From assembly GCF_900188375.1 (NCBI RefSeq), contig NZ_FZOO01000004.1:1-64000 (forward strand): a stretch of 64,000 nt of DNA. Reading direction: 5' to 3'. Position numbers and translations under genes: made by a program. The first letter of the stretch is position 1, and the number at the start of each line of letters is the position of its first letter. The notes under the pieces were generated by a model that ran no database searches, was not told where the DNA came from, and saw nothing but the letters and a program-made list of their open reading frames with translations. This document shows positions 33,581 to 43,183 of this stretch, one piece after another. The stretch is from Geodermatophilus pulveris. GTDB taxonomy: Bacteria; Actinomycetota; Actinomycetes; Mycobacteriales; Geodermatophilaceae.

Positions 33581-36428
33581 CGGCGGCCCGGGCCAGCAGC
33601 TGGGCCAGGTGCAGGCTGTCACGGCCGGCGAGCTGGTCGAGCTGGGTCCGGCAGGAGAACCCGTCGGCCAGCACGACGGCGTCCGGGCCGGCGGCGCGGA
33701 CGGCGGGCAGCAGCTGCTGCTCGGCGATGGCCACCGACACCTCGTGGTGGCCGCGCTCCACACCCCAGTTGCCGGCCAGCCCGCAGCAGCCGCCCACCCG
33801 GGTGACCGTCGCGCCGGCCTCGCGCAGCAGCCGGGCGTCGGCGGTCCAGCCGAGGACGGCGTGGTGGTGGCAGTGCGGCTGGGCGACGACCTCCACCCCG
33901 GCCAGCGACGGCGGCGTCCAGCCCGGCGTCTGCTGCAGCAGCTCGGCGAGGGTCCGGGTGCCCGCGGCGACCCGCTCGGCGGCCGGCCCGCCGACCAGCT
34001 CCAGGGCCTCGTGCCGCAGCACCGCGGTGCAGGACGGCTCGACGCCGACGATCGGCACCCCGGCGTCGGCCAGCGGGGCGAGCAGCTCCACGGTGCGGCC
34101 CAGGGTGCGGCGGGCGGAGTCCAGCTGGCCGGTGGTGATCCAGGTCAGCCCGCAGCACGCCTCGGCCGGCGGCACCTGCACCCGGTACCCGGCGTGCTCG
34201 AGCACCGCGGCGGTGGCGAGGGCGACCTCGGGGGCGAAGTGGTCGGTGAACGAGTCCACCCACAGCGCGACCGCCCGCCCGCCCACCCCATGGCCCCCGT
34301 CGACCGCGGGCCGGTCCTGCCACCGCTGCCGGAAGGTGCGCTCGGAGAAGGCGGGCAGCGGGCGGCGCTGGTCCACGCCGGCGCCCCACTTCGCCAGCCG
34401 CCCGCCCAGCCGCGAGCCCGTGACCGCGTTGGCCAGCCGCGGCGCGCGGGCGGCGACGTCGGCCCACCGCGGCAGCCAGCCCAGCGTGTAGTGCGCGCGC
34501 GGGCGCAGCCGCCGCCGGTAGCCCTGGTGCAGCACCTCGGCCTTGTAGGAGGCCATGTCCACGCCGGTGGGGCAGTCGCGGGCGCAGCCCTTGCACGACA
34601 GGCACAGGTCCAGCGCCGCGTGCACCTCCGGCGCGCGCCAGTCCGTGACCGGCCCGCCGGGGGCGAGCAGCTCCTGCAGCACCCGGGCCCGGCCGCGGGT
34701 GTTGTCCTTCTCCTCCCGCGTCGCCGGCCACGACGGGCACATGACCGCCCCGGTGGCCTGCAGGTCGGCCCGGCACTTGCCGACGCCGGTGCAGCGGTGC
34801 ACCGCGGCGGACAGGTCCCCGCCGTCGTGCCGGTAGGCCAGCGCCAGGGTGGGCAGGGTGGTCCTCGTCACGCGCGGCGCGGCGGCCATCCGGATGTCGT
34901 CGTCCACCCGCGCCGGGCGCACCAGCACGCCGGGGTTGAGCACGTCGGCGGGGTCGAACAGGCCCTTGACCCGCTCGAAGAGCTCCAGCGCGTGCGGCGG
35001 GAACATGGCCGGCAGCAGCTCGCTGCGGGCCCGCCCGTCGCCGTGCTCGCCGGACACCGAGCCGCCGTAGCGGGCCACCAGCGCGGCGGCGTCGGTCACG
35101 AAGTCGCGGTAGGCGCGCCGCCCGCGGTCGGGCTCGCGGCCGAACGGGAAGTCGACCCGGCCGTGCACGCAGCCGTCGCCGAAGTGCCCGTAGGGGACGC
35201 ACTGCAGGCCGTGGGAGTCCAGCAGCGCGTCGAACTCGCGCAGGTAGGCGCCGAGGGCCTCGACCGGCACCGCGGCGTCCTCCCACCCGGCGTGCGCCGG
35301 GCGCCCGTCGGAGGTCCGCGCGGCCAGGCCGGCGCCGTCCTCCCGGATCCGCCAGATCGCCGCCGCCTCGGCGGGGTCGGTGACCACCCGGGAGTCCAGC
35401 GCGCCGGCGTCGGCCAGCACGCCGCGCGCCTTGGCCTGCACCTCGGCGGCGCTGTCGCCGGTCAGCTCGACGATCAGCCAGCCGTCGCCCCGGGGCAGGT
35501 CGGGCACCACGGCGGCCGGGACGTCGCGCAGCCGCTGCACGATCCGCTCGTCGAGGCCCTCGACGGCGGTCGGCCCGTGCGGCAGCAGCCCCGGTGTGGC
35601 GTCGGCGGCCTCGGCCATCGACGGGTAGCCGAGCACCACCAGGCCGCGGTGCGGGGCGTCGGCGACCAGCCGCACGGTGGCGCCGAGCACCACGGCCAGC
35701 GTGCCCTCGCTGCCCACGAGCGCGCGGGCGACGGAGAAGCCGTGCTCGGGCAGCAGGTGCTCCAGCGCGTAGCCCGACGCCTGCCGGCCGAACCGGCCGA
35801 ACTCGGTGCGCAGCGTCGCCAGCTCGCCGTCCACCAGCTCGCGCAGCCGGTCGAGCACCCCGCCCGTCGACGCGCCGTCCGGCCCGAGCGTGAGCCGCTC
35901 GCCGGCGCCGGTGACGACGTCGAGGCCGACCACGTTGTCCGACGTCCGGCCGTAGCCCAGCGCGCGCGACCCGCAGGCGTTGTTGCCGATCATCCCGCCG
36001 ATCGTGCAGCGGTTGTGCGTGCTCGGGTCCGGGCCGAAGCGCAGCCCGTGCGGCCGGGCCGCGACCTGCAGCGCCGACTGCACCACGCCGGGGTCGACGG
36101 TCGCCGTCCGGCTCTCGGCGTCGATCCGGTGCACCCGGGACAGGTACCGGCTGGTGTCGACGACGACGCCGGTGCCCACCGCGTTGCCGGCGATCGAGGT
36201 GCCGGCGCCGCGGGCGGTCAGCGGCACGCCGAGCTCGCGGCAGACGGCGAGGGTCGCCTCGATCTCGTCGGGGTGCCGGGGGCGGACGACGGCCCGCGGG
36301 AGCACCCGGTACAGCGAGGCGTCGGTGGAGTAGAGGGCCCGGGCCAGGCCGGAGTCGTCGACGTCGCCCACACCCGCGCGGCGCAGCGCCCCGGTCAGCT
36401 CGCCCACCGCATCCTGTACCTGAGTCAT
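33573..36428 (-). CDS. fused FAD-linked oxidase and iron-sulfur protein (GlcD/GlcF or D-lactate dehydrogenase type)
   Basis: 951 residues. The N-terminal FAD_binding_4 domain has PLTARGAGTSIAGNAVG and the conserved FGPDPSTHNRCTIGGMIGNN, and an FAD-oxidase C domain follows to about 530. The C-terminal part is a GlcF-like ferredoxin and CCG unit with LCLSCKGCARDCPTGVDMA, followed by cysteine-rich heterodisulfide-type repeats (EACCGLTWI and GGCCGLAGN). It oxidises a 2-hydroxy acid and passes electrons to the chain. The usual separate subunits are fused. ATG 36428 was chosen over 36464 because of a GGAG site. Confidence 0.9.
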   Translation of the reverse strand: MTQVQDAVGELTGALRRAGVGDVDDSGLARALYSTDASLYRVLPRAVVRPRHPDEIEATLAVCRELGVPLTARGAGTSIAGNAVGTGVVVDTSRYLSRVHRIDAESRTATVDPGVVQSALQVAARPHGLRFGPDPSTHNRCTIGGMIGNNACGSRALGYGRTSDNVVGLDVVTGAGERLTLGPDGASTGGVLDRLRELVDGELATLRTEFGRFGRQASGYALEHLLPEHGFSVARALVGSEGTLAVVLGATVRLVADAPHRGLVVLGYPSMAEAADATPGLLPHGPTAVEGLDERIVQRLRDVPAAVVPDLPRGDGWLIVELTGDSAAEVQAKARGVLADAGALDSRVVTDPAEAAAIWRIREDGAGLAARTSDGRPAHAGWEDAAVPVEALGAYLREFDALLDSHGLQCVPYGHFGDGCVHGRVDFPFGREPDRGRRAYRDFVTDAAALVARYGGSVSGEHGDGRARSELLPAMFPPHALELFERVKGLFDPADVLNPGVLVRPARVDDDIRMAAAPRVTRTTLPTLALAYRHDGGDLSAAVHRCTGVGKCRADLQATGAVMCPSWPATREEKDNTRGRARVLQELLAPGGPVTDWRAPEVHAALDLCLSCKGCARDCPTGVDMASYKAEVLHQGYRRRLRPRAHYTLGWLPRWADVAARAPRLANAVTGSRLGGRLAKWGAGVDQRRPLPAFSERTFRQRWQDRPAVDGGHGVGGRAVALWVDSFTDHFAPEVALATAAVLEHAGYRVQVPPAEACCGLTWITTGQLDSARRTLGRTVELLAPLADAGVPIVGVEPSCTAVLRHEALELVGGPAAERVAAGTRTLAELLQQTPGWTPPSLAGVEVVAQPHCHHHAVLGWTADARLLREAGATVTRVGGCCGLAGNWGVERGHHEVSVAIAEQQLLPAVRAAGPDAVVLADGFSCRTQLDQLAGRDSLHLAQLLARAAGV

Positions 36429-36483
36429 CGCCCGCTCCCTCGTCCGTGCCCCGGGTGACCGCACCCGGTGCGCGGTCTCCCTT

Positions 36484-37707
36484 CTACACCCCGCGGCGCG
36501 CGACCCCCCGCCGGAGCCGGCCGGCGCCCCGCGCGGCGACGGCGGTGCCGGTGCTGCGGGCGACGGTGCGCAGCAGGTGCGCGCGCTGCGGCGGGGGCAG
36601 GGCGGCGAAGGTGCGCGCCATGGTGGCGGCCACGGCCGACGGCGGGGAGCCGACGTCGAGGTAGGCCGCCCAGGAGCGCTCGGGCAGCGTGAAGAAGGCG
36701 GCGAAGAACGCGTCGGTGCCCGGCCCGTCGAGGGACAGCAGCACCTCCAGGCCGAGCCCGAGCAGCGCCGCCGTCGCCGGGGGGCGGGCCGCGCGCAGCA
36801 CCCGGCGCACCGCGCGGCCGTCGCCGCCGGCGACCAGGGCGCCGGCCACCCGCGGGCCCAGCCGCAGCGAGGAGGCGACGCTGTAGCCGGTCGCCGGGTG
36901 CACCAGCCCGGCCGCGGCGCCCAGCGGCGTGCCCGCGCCGCCGGCGCGGCCGGCCGCCCCCAGCGGGATGGTCACCCGCTCGGGGTCGCCGACCGGGCGC
37001 AGGCCGTGCGCGGCCAGCACCCGGTCCAGGCGGGCGCGCAGGCCGGCCAGCGGCACCGGCGGCCGGGCGGCCAGCGAGGTGGCCTCCAGCAGCACGGTGC
37101 CGTCGTCGAGGTGCAGCCCGTAGAGGAACGCCGGGGGCGCGCCGGGGTCGGCCAGGGCGGCCCAGTCCATGAGCAGCGCGCCCCCGGCCGGGACCAGCGC
37201 GTCGGCCGGCCCGGGCACGACCTCGCCCCACGCCCGCTGCGCCGCGGTGCCCGGCCCGCCGCCGCGGGCGTCGAGCACGACCCCGGCCCGCACCTCGCTG
37301 CCGTCGTCGAGCTCGGCCACCTCCCGGCCGCCGTCGGCGCGCAGCCCGCGCACCCGGCCGGGCACCAGCTCGCCGCCGTGGCCGCGGAACCGGTCCAGCA
37401 GGGCGGCGTGCAGGACGTCGTTGCGCAGCCGCGCGTACCCCCGGGTCAGCCGTCGCTCGCCGCCCGCGGCGGTGCGGACCACGGTCGGGGAGCCGGTCGC
37501 CGCGACGGCGGCGGGGTCCAGGCCGAGCGCCGGCGCGGCGGCGGCCAGCTCGTCGTCCCACAGGCAGTAGGTGACCGGCCAGGGCCGCAGCACCGGCGCC
37601 ACCAGCGCCGTCCGCAGCCCGGCGGCGGCACAGGCGGCCGCGGCCGACAGCCCGGCCGGACCGGCACCGACGACGGCGGCGTCGAGGCCCGCCGGGGTGC
37701 TGGTCAC
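36484..37707 (-). CDS. crtY: lycopene cyclase
   Basis: 407-residue flavoprotein-fold cyclase. It has the dinucleotide motif VVGAGPAGLSAAAACAAAG near the N-terminus, PVTYCLWDDEL (the cyclase WxDE region), and GLVHPATGYSVASSLRLGP, a strong CrtY/CrtL mark. It converts lycopene to cyclic carotenes. No other carotenoid gene is in the window, so it is uncoupled from the crt cluster. GTG 37707 was chosen; GTG 37725 is in frame and possible. Confidence 0.85.
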   Translation of the reverse strand: MTSTPAGLDAAVVGAGPAGLSAAAACAAAGLRTALVAPVLRPWPVTYCLWDDELAAAAPALGLDPAAVAATGSPTVVRTAAGGERRLTRGYARLRNDVLHAALLDRFRGHGGELVPGRVRGLRADGGREVAELDDGSEVRAGVVLDARGGGPGTAAQRAWGEVVPGPADALVPAGGALLMDWAALADPGAPPAFLYGLHLDDGTVLLEATSLAARPPVPLAGLRARLDRVLAAHGLRPVGDPERVTIPLGAAGRAGGAGTPLGAAAGLVHPATGYSVASSLRLGPRVAGALVAGGDGRAVRRVLRAARPPATAALLGLGLEVLLSLDGPGTDAFFAAFFTLPERSWAAYLDVGSPPSAVAATMARTFAALPPPQRAHLLRTVARSTGTAVAARGAGRLRRGVARRGV

Positions 37708-37760
37708 GGCGGCAGACCACCACACGGGAGCGCCCGGCGCCACCACCGGGTCGCCGGGGC

Positions 37761-38714
37761 TCAGCCGGTCAGCGCCCGCCGGATCGCCGCGGCGACCTCG
37801 TCGAGGGCCGGGTCCGCGTCGTCGTAGGTGTGCGGGTCGCCGAGGAAGCCGTGCAGGTGCCCCGGCCAGTGGCGGTGCTCGACCGGGACGCCGGCGGCAC
37901 GCAGCCGGGCGGCGTAGGCGGCGCCCTCGTCGCGCAGCACGTCGTACCCCACGGTGACCACGTGGGCCGGGGCAAGACCGGCGACCGACGGGGCGCGCAG
38001 CGGGGAGGCGTCCGGCGAGGCGGGGTCGCCGTCGGGGCCGAGGTGGTGGTCCCAGTACCAGAGGCCGTCGTCGTAGGTGAGCCCGTAGCCGGTGGCGAAG
38101 TCCCGGTGGCTGGGGTGGACCGTGCCGTCGCGGTAGGCCACCGCGTCGAGCGTCGGGTGGAGCAGCACCTGGAGGGCCGGCGGCGGCGACCCGTCGTCGC
38201 ACAGCCGGCGGGCCAGCACGGCGGCGTCGTCGCCCCCGGCGCTGTCCCCGGCGACGACGACGCCGCCCACGCCCTCACCGGCGAGCGCCGCGGCGTGCCG
38301 CAGGACCCAGCGGTAGGCGGCCTCCGCGTCGTCGACGGCGGCCGGGCAGCGGTGCTCCGGGGCCCGCCGGTAGCCGACGGCGACCACGACGGCCGGCACC
38401 CGGTTGGCCAGCCGGCGGGTGAGGCCGTCGTAGCTGTCCAGCGTGCCGGTCACGTGACCGCCGCCGTGCAGGTACAGCACGACCCCGACCGGCGGCGCGG
38501 CCGGCCGGTACACCCGCACCGGGACGTCGGCGCCCGGACCGGCCACCACCTCGTCGACCACCTCGTCGACCACCTCGGCGACCGGCTCGACCGGAGCCGG
38601 TGCGGGCCGGTCGGCCGCGGCACGGACCTGCGCGACGGTCAGCTCGTCGTCCGGCCGGACCCCCTCGTGGTGCAGCCGGTCGAGGAACGCGGCGGCCTGC
38701 GGGTGCAGGGTCAC
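37761..38714 (-). CDS. alpha/beta-hydrolase, hormone-sensitive-lipase (HSL) family esterase
   Basis: 317 residues. The oxyanion motif HGGGH is in VVLYLHGGGHVTGT, the nucleophile elbow is GDSAGG, and the catalytic Asp is probably in SPDASPLRAPSV-to-VGYDVLRDEG. The His is in HLHGFL. The family usually reads GDSAGGNLA, here GDSAGGDDA. The cap is preceded by repeated VVDEVV units. It hydrolyses short-chain esters; the substrate is unknown. GTG 38714 is the likely start. Confidence 0.88.
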   Translation of the reverse strand: MTLHPQAAAFLDRLHHEGVRPDDELTVAQVRAAADRPAPAPVEPVAEVVDEVVDEVVAGPGADVPVRVYRPAAPPVGVVLYLHGGGHVTGTLDSYDGLTRRLANRVPAVVVAVGYRRAPEHRCPAAVDDAEAAYRWVLRHAAALAGEGVGGVVVAGDSAGGDDAAVLARRLCDDGSPPPALQVLLHPTLDAVAYRDGTVHPSHRDFATGYGLTYDDGLWYWDHHLGPDGDPASPDASPLRAPSVAGLAPAHVVTVGYDVLRDEGAAYAARLRAAGVPVEHRHWPGHLHGFLGDPHTYDDADPALDEVAAAIRRALTG

Positions 38715-38824
38715 GGTCGCGATCCTGCACCCGGCGGTCCGTGTCCGCCCCTCGATGACCAGGGGAGCCGGTCGTTGCCGGTCCCGGCTCAGCGCCGGCA
38801 GTGAGCCCGGACGCCGGGGCCCGG

Positions 38825-40462
38825 CTAGTCCTCGAGCACCCAGACCGCGCTGTCCGGCGGCAGGGCCACCGTGCCGCCGGAGCGGCGCACCTGCGCGGTC
38901 GAGGCGAGCAGCACCTGGCCGGGGCAGCCGGCGAGCACCGTCTCGCTGCCCATGTTGACCACGCAGCGCACCGCCTCCCCGCTGCCGACCGAGCGGACGG
39001 TCAGCACGTCGCCGCGGGTGGTGACCGTCGGCGAGCCCGACCCGAACGCGGGGTGCGCCCGGCGCAGCGCCAGGGCCCGCCGGTGCAGGGTCAGCGTGGA
39101 GCCACCCTGCCCGCTCTGCACCGAGACGGCGTGCCGCGCCCAGTCGGCCGGCACCGGCAGCCACGGCGGGGCCGCGCCCTCGGGGGAGAAGCCGACACCG
39201 GGCGTGGTGTTCCACGGCATGGGCACCCGGCAGCCGTCGCGGCCGGCGCGGGCGCCGCCGCTGCGGTGGAAGATCGGGTCCCGCTTGGCCTCGTCGGGCA
39301 CGTCGGCCTGCGGCAGGCCCAGCTCGTCGCCGGCGTAGAGGTAGGCCGAGCCGGGCAGCGCCAGGGTGAGCAGCGCGGCGGCGCGGGCGCGGGCGGTGCC
39401 CAGCTCGCCCCCGCCGAAGCGGGTCACCTGCCGCTCCTTGTCGTGGTTGCCCAGCACCCAGGACACCGGCGCGCCGACCCGGCCGTAGGCGTCCAGGGCG
39501 CCGGCGATGGCCTCGGCGAACGGCGCGGCGCCCCACGGCGACTTGAGCAGCCGGAAGGACAGTGCCTGGTGCATCTCGTCGGGCCGGGAGTACAGGGCGA
39601 CCTGGTCGAGGTCGGCCAGGCACACCTCGCCGACCAGCATGGTGCCGGGGTACCCGTCGCAGATCTCCCGCCAGCGGCGCCACACGTCGTGCACCTCGGG
39701 CTGGTTCCAGGTCATGGCCTGCTCGGGGCCGTGGCCGAACAGCGTGGGGGAGTAGCTGCCCGGGTTGTCCCGCAGCCCGGCGTCCTTGTACAGCCCGTAG
39801 GCGACGTCGACCCGGAAGCCGGCCACGCCGCGGTCCAGCCAGAAGCGCAGGGTGCGCTCGAAGTCCTCGGCCACGGCCGGGTCGCGCCAGTTGAGGTCGG
39901 GCTGCTCGGGGGCGAACAGGTGCAGGTACCACCGGCCGTCCGGGGTGCGCGACCACGCCGGGCCGCCGAACAGCGACCGCCAGTTGTTCGGCGGCTCCTC
40001 CGACGGCGGGGCGAAGTGGTAGCGCCCGGCCTCGGGGCAGTCCGGGTCGGCCAGCGCCGCCTGGAACCACGGGTGCCGGTCGGAGGAGTGGTTGGGGACG
40101 ACGTCGAGCACGACCTTGAGCCCGAGCCGGCGGGCGTCGTCGACCAGGGCCTCGAGGTCGGACACGTCGCCGTAGTCGGGGTCCACCGCGCGGTAGTCGA
40201 CGACGTCGTAGCCGCCGTCGGCACCGCCCGACGGGTAGTGCGGGTTGATCCACACCGCGTCGACGCCGAGCCAGGCCAGGTAGGGCAGCCGCTGCCGCAG
40301 GCCGCGCAGGTCGCCGATCCCGTCGCCGTCGCTGTCGGCGAACGAGCGCAGGTAGACCTGGTACACGACCGCGTCGCGCCACCAGGGCGAGGGCGCGGGC
40401 GAGGGCGCGGGCGCGACCCGGTGCTGGGGCTGGGTGCTCGCGACGGAGAGGCGGCGTGCCAT
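38825..40462 (-). CDS. GH13 alpha-glucosidase
   Basis: 545-residue alpha-amylase-family enzyme. Conserved regions: DVVPNHSSDRHPWF (region I), GVAGFRVDVAYGLY with the nucleophile Asp (II), MLVGEVCL with the acid/base Glu (III), and WVLGNHDKERQ (IV). Its oligo-1,6-glucosidase/alpha-glucosidase layout with an early VYQVYLRSFADSDGDGIGDL suggests an exo-acting enzyme on maltose, trehalose derivatives or isomalto-oligosaccharides. ATG 40462 was chosen over 40828, which would run through the divergent gene. Confidence 0.92.
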   Translation of the reverse strand: MARRLSVASTQPQHRVAPAPSPAPSPWWRDAVVYQVYLRSFADSDGDGIGDLRGLRQRLPYLAWLGVDAVWINPHYPSGGADGGYDVVDYRAVDPDYGDVSDLEALVDDARRLGLKVVLDVVPNHSSDRHPWFQAALADPDCPEAGRYHFAPPSEEPPNNWRSLFGGPAWSRTPDGRWYLHLFAPEQPDLNWRDPAVAEDFERTLRFWLDRGVAGFRVDVAYGLYKDAGLRDNPGSYSPTLFGHGPEQAMTWNQPEVHDVWRRWREICDGYPGTMLVGEVCLADLDQVALYSRPDEMHQALSFRLLKSPWGAAPFAEAIAGALDAYGRVGAPVSWVLGNHDKERQVTRFGGGELGTARARAAALLTLALPGSAYLYAGDELGLPQADVPDEAKRDPIFHRSGGARAGRDGCRVPMPWNTTPGVGFSPEGAAPPWLPVPADWARHAVSVQSGQGGSTLTLHRRALALRRAHPAFGSGSPTVTTRGDVLTVRSVGSGEAVRCVVNMGSETVLAGCPGQVLLASTAQVRRSGGTVALPPDSAVWVLED

Positions 40463-40616
40463 GCCGCCACCATCGGCGCATCCCGGCCGGTCCCTGTGCA
40501 GCAGGTCCCACGAAGTGGTGAGGGGCGGATGGCAGATCCCGCCAAGCGTGTGACGTCCGGGGCGGGTGGGCGGCGAGTGGCGGGCCGGGGCCGCCCGCGG
40601 CCTAGCATCGGCGGCC

Positions 40617-41345
40617 GTGCGGCCCTTCCTCCTGCTCGCCTCCCGCCCCGAGGACGAGGCCGCGGACGACGAGTACGCCGCCTTCCTGCGGGCCACCGGG
40701 CTGGACGAGCCGCAGCTGCGGCGGGTCCGGCTGGAGGCCGGGCCGATGCCGCCGCTGGACCTCGGCGCCCACGCCGGGGTGTTCCTCGGCGGCGGGCCGT
40801 TCAACTCCAGTGACCCGGCGGAGGCCAAGTCCGCCGTCCAGCGCCGGGTCGAGGCGGAGCTGTCGGCGCTGCTCGACGAGGTCGTCGCCCGGGACCTGCC
40901 CTTCCTCGGCGCCTGCTACGGCATCGGCACCCTCGGCGTGCACCAGGGCGGCGTGGTCGACCGCACCCACGGCGAGCCGATCTCCTGCGTGCCGGTGAGC
41001 CTGACCGGGGCCGGGCGGGCCGACCCGCTGCTCGACGGGGTGCCGGAGGTGTTCGACGCCCTGGTCGGGCACAAGGAGGCCTGCCGGGTGCTGCCCTCCT
41101 CGGCGGTGCTGCTGGCCACGTCGCCCGCCTGCCCGGTGCAGATGTTCCGCGTCGGCCGCAACGTGTACGCCACCCAGTTCCACCCCGAGCTCGACGTCCC
41201 CGGCGTGGTCACCCGGGTGCGGGTGTACCAGCACGCCGGCTACTTCCCGCCCGCCGAGATGGAGGACCTGATCGGCCGGATCAGCCGCGCCGAGGTCAGC
41301 GCCCCCAGCCGGCTGCTGGCCAACTTCGTCGCCCGGTACGGCTGA
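40617..41345 (+). CDS. class I glutamine-amidotransferase-like protein (GMP synthase GATase fold)
   Basis: 242 residues. The nucleophile C100 is in LGACYGIGTLG and the catalytic His-Glu in QFHPELD (H189, E191), so the triad is complete. It lacks a synthetase domain and is a stand-alone GATase1 of the 'glutamine amidotransferase' group in actinobacteria, with no known acceptor here. GTG 40617 starts the conserved part. It is divergent from the alpha-glucosidase (154-nt intergenic). Confidence 0.8.
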   Translation: MRPFLLLASRPEDEAADDEYAAFLRATGLDEPQLRRVRLEAGPMPPLDLGAHAGVFLGGGPFNSSDPAEAKSAVQRRVEAELSALLDEVVARDLPFLGACYGIGTLGVHQGGVVDRTHGEPISCVPVSLTGAGRADPLLDGVPEVFDALVGHKEACRVLPSSAVLLATSPACPVQMFRVGRNVYATQFHPELDVPGVVTRVRVYQHAGYFPPAEMEDLIGRISRAEVSAPSRLLANFVARYG

Positions 41346-41659
41346 GTCACCGTCGTCCGCCCGGACGACACCGCGACCACGTGCCCGGAAGGACCTCGGT
41401 GCCCCCCACGCCTCGCAGGCTCGGCGCGGGCCCCTGCACCGAGGCCGATCACTGCGTAGAGCCCCCACGGCCGCTCCGTGCCGGACGCCGTGCGTCATGC
41501 GCACGCGGCATGACGCGGGACATTGGACAACGGCCGGGGGCGCCGGGAAGCTCTGGGCGCCTCCGACGGTTCGCCGGGGAGCGTCCCGCAGGACACCCCC
41601 GGGGCGCACCGGCCGGCCCACCGCCGTGGGCCGGCACTCGCGCGAGCCCTGGAGGGGCC
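41346..41659. other. 314-bp intergenic region before the MFS operon
   Basis: No convincing gene. It contains an inverted repeat at 41492-41516 and the GGAGG ribosome site at 41651-41655. No tRNA or clear terminator was seen. Confidence 0.5.
41492..41516. promoter_or_regulatory. 9-bp perfect inverted repeat, candidate operator
   Basis: GCGTCATGC and GCATGACGC flank a 7-nt spacer, 144 nt upstream of the MFS start. MFS exporters of this class are often controlled by TetR or MarR repressors binding such repeats; no regulator gene is adjacent. Confidence 0.4.
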
Positions 41660-43183
41660 ATGGCCCGGTCGACGGTCACCCCGGACGGCGGGCTGCGGAT
41701 GGGCACGCCCCAGGGCCGGTGGGTGCTGCTCGCGACGGTGCTCGGCTCCAGCCTGGCCATGCTCGACGCGACCGTGGTCAACGTGGCGCTGCAGCGGATC
41801 GGCACCGACCTCGACGCCGGCTTCTCCGGCCTGCAGTGGACCGTCAACGCCTACACCCTCACCCTCGCCTCGCTGATCCTCCTCGGCGGCTCGCTCGGCG
41901 ACCGCCTCGGCCGGCGGCGGGTGTTCCTCGTCGGCACCGTCTGGTTCGCCGCGGCGTCCCTGCTGTGCGGCCTGGCCCCCGACGTGGAGACCCTCGTGGT
42001 CGCCCGGGCGCTGCAGGGGGTCGGCGGGGCGCTGCTCACCCCGGGCAGCCTGGCCATCATCTCGGCGTCCTTCTCCGGGCCCGACCGGGCCGCCGCCGTG
42101 GGCGCGTGGTCGGGGCTGGGCGGGGTGGCCGGGGCGGTCGGGCCCTTCCTCGGCGGCTGGCTGGTGGGCATCGACTGGCGCCTGGTCTTCCTGCTCAACC
42201 TCCCGCTGGCCGCCGTCATCGTGGTCGTGACGCTGCGGCACGTGCCCGAGTCGCGCGACCCGCAGGCCGCTCACCACCTCGACCTGGCCGGGACGGCGCT
42301 CGTCGTCGCCGGCCTGGGCGCGCTCACCTACGGGCTGACCGCCGCCGGGGAGGGCGGCGCGAGCCCGGCGGTGTGGGCCTGGATCGCGGCCGGCCTGGTC
42401 GGGCTGGCCGCCTTCGCCGCCGTCCAGCGCCGCTCGCCGGCCCCGCTGGTGCCCCCGGCGCTGTTCGCCTCCCGGCAGTTCACCGCCGCCAACGCCGTCA
42501 CGCTGCTGGTGTACGCGCCGCTCGGCGTGGTGTTCGTGCTGCTCGTGCTGCACCTGCAGGTGGTCGCCGGCTTCGCGCCGCTGGCGGCGGGCACCGCCCT
42601 GCTGCCGGTGACCGCGCTGATGCTGCTGTTCTCCGCGCGCGCCGGCGCGCTGGCCCAGCGGATCGGCCCGCGCCCCCTGCTGACCGCCGGCCCGCTGGTG
42701 GCCGCGGGCGGGGTGCTGCTCATGGCCCGGATCGGCGAGGACGCCTCCTGGGTGGTCGACGTGCTGCCCGCGGCCGTCGCGTTCGGCGCCGGCCTCACGC
42801 TGCTGGTGGCGCCGCTGACCGCGACGGTGCTGGACTCCGCGCCCGACCGCTTCGCCGGCGTCGCCTCGGGGGTCAACAACGCCGTCGCCCGCGCCGCCGG
42901 GCTGCTCGCCGTCGCGGTGGTGCCGGTCGTCGCGGGGATCGGCGGCACCGACTACACCGACCCGGCGGTGTTCGGCGCCGGCTTCCGGACGGCGATGCTG
43001 GTCTGCGCCGGGCTGCTGGTCGCCGGCGCCCTGGTGGCCGCGCTGCTGGTCCGCCGTCCGCTGGGCCGGGCCGAGCCCGCGCCGCGGCGGCTGCCGATCG
43101 AGGAGTGCGCGCACTGCGGGGTCAGCGGGCCGCAGGTGCACCCCCGGGAGCCGGTGTCCGGGGCGGGGGAGGCGCGGCGGTGA
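41660..43183 (+). CDS. MFS exporter, DHA2 (EmrB/QacA) family
   Basis: 507 residues with about 14 membrane helices. DHA2 marks: LDATVVNVALQRIGTDL in helix 1, LGDRLGRRRVFLVGT in the loop 2-3, and VGGALLTPGSLAII in helix 4. It probably exports drugs or hydrophobic compounds by proton antiport. The cytoplasmic C-terminus has CAHC. ATG 41660 has GGAGG 5 nt upstream. Its stop overlaps the GTG of the NhaA fusion, implying co-translation. Confidence 0.9.
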   Translation: MARSTVTPDGGLRMGTPQGRWVLLATVLGSSLAMLDATVVNVALQRIGTDLDAGFSGLQWTVNAYTLTLASLILLGGSLGDRLGRRRVFLVGTVWFAAASLLCGLAPDVETLVVARALQGVGGALLTPGSLAIISASFSGPDRAAAVGAWSGLGGVAGAVGPFLGGWLVGIDWRLVFLLNLPLAAVIVVVTLRHVPESRDPQAAHHLDLAGTALVVAGLGALTYGLTAAGEGGASPAVWAWIAAGLVGLAAFAAVQRRSPAPLVPPALFASRQFTAANAVTLLVYAPLGVVFVLLVLHLQVVAGFAPLAAGTALLPVTALMLLFSARAGALAQRIGPRPLLTAGPLVAAGGVLLMARIGEDASWVVDVLPAAVAFGAGLTLLVAPLTATVLDSAPDRFAGVASGVNNAVARAAGLLAVAVVPVVAGIGGTDYTDPAVFGAGFRTAMLVCAGLLVAGALVAALLVRRPLGRAEPAPRRLPIEECAHCGVSGPQVHPREPVSGAGEARR

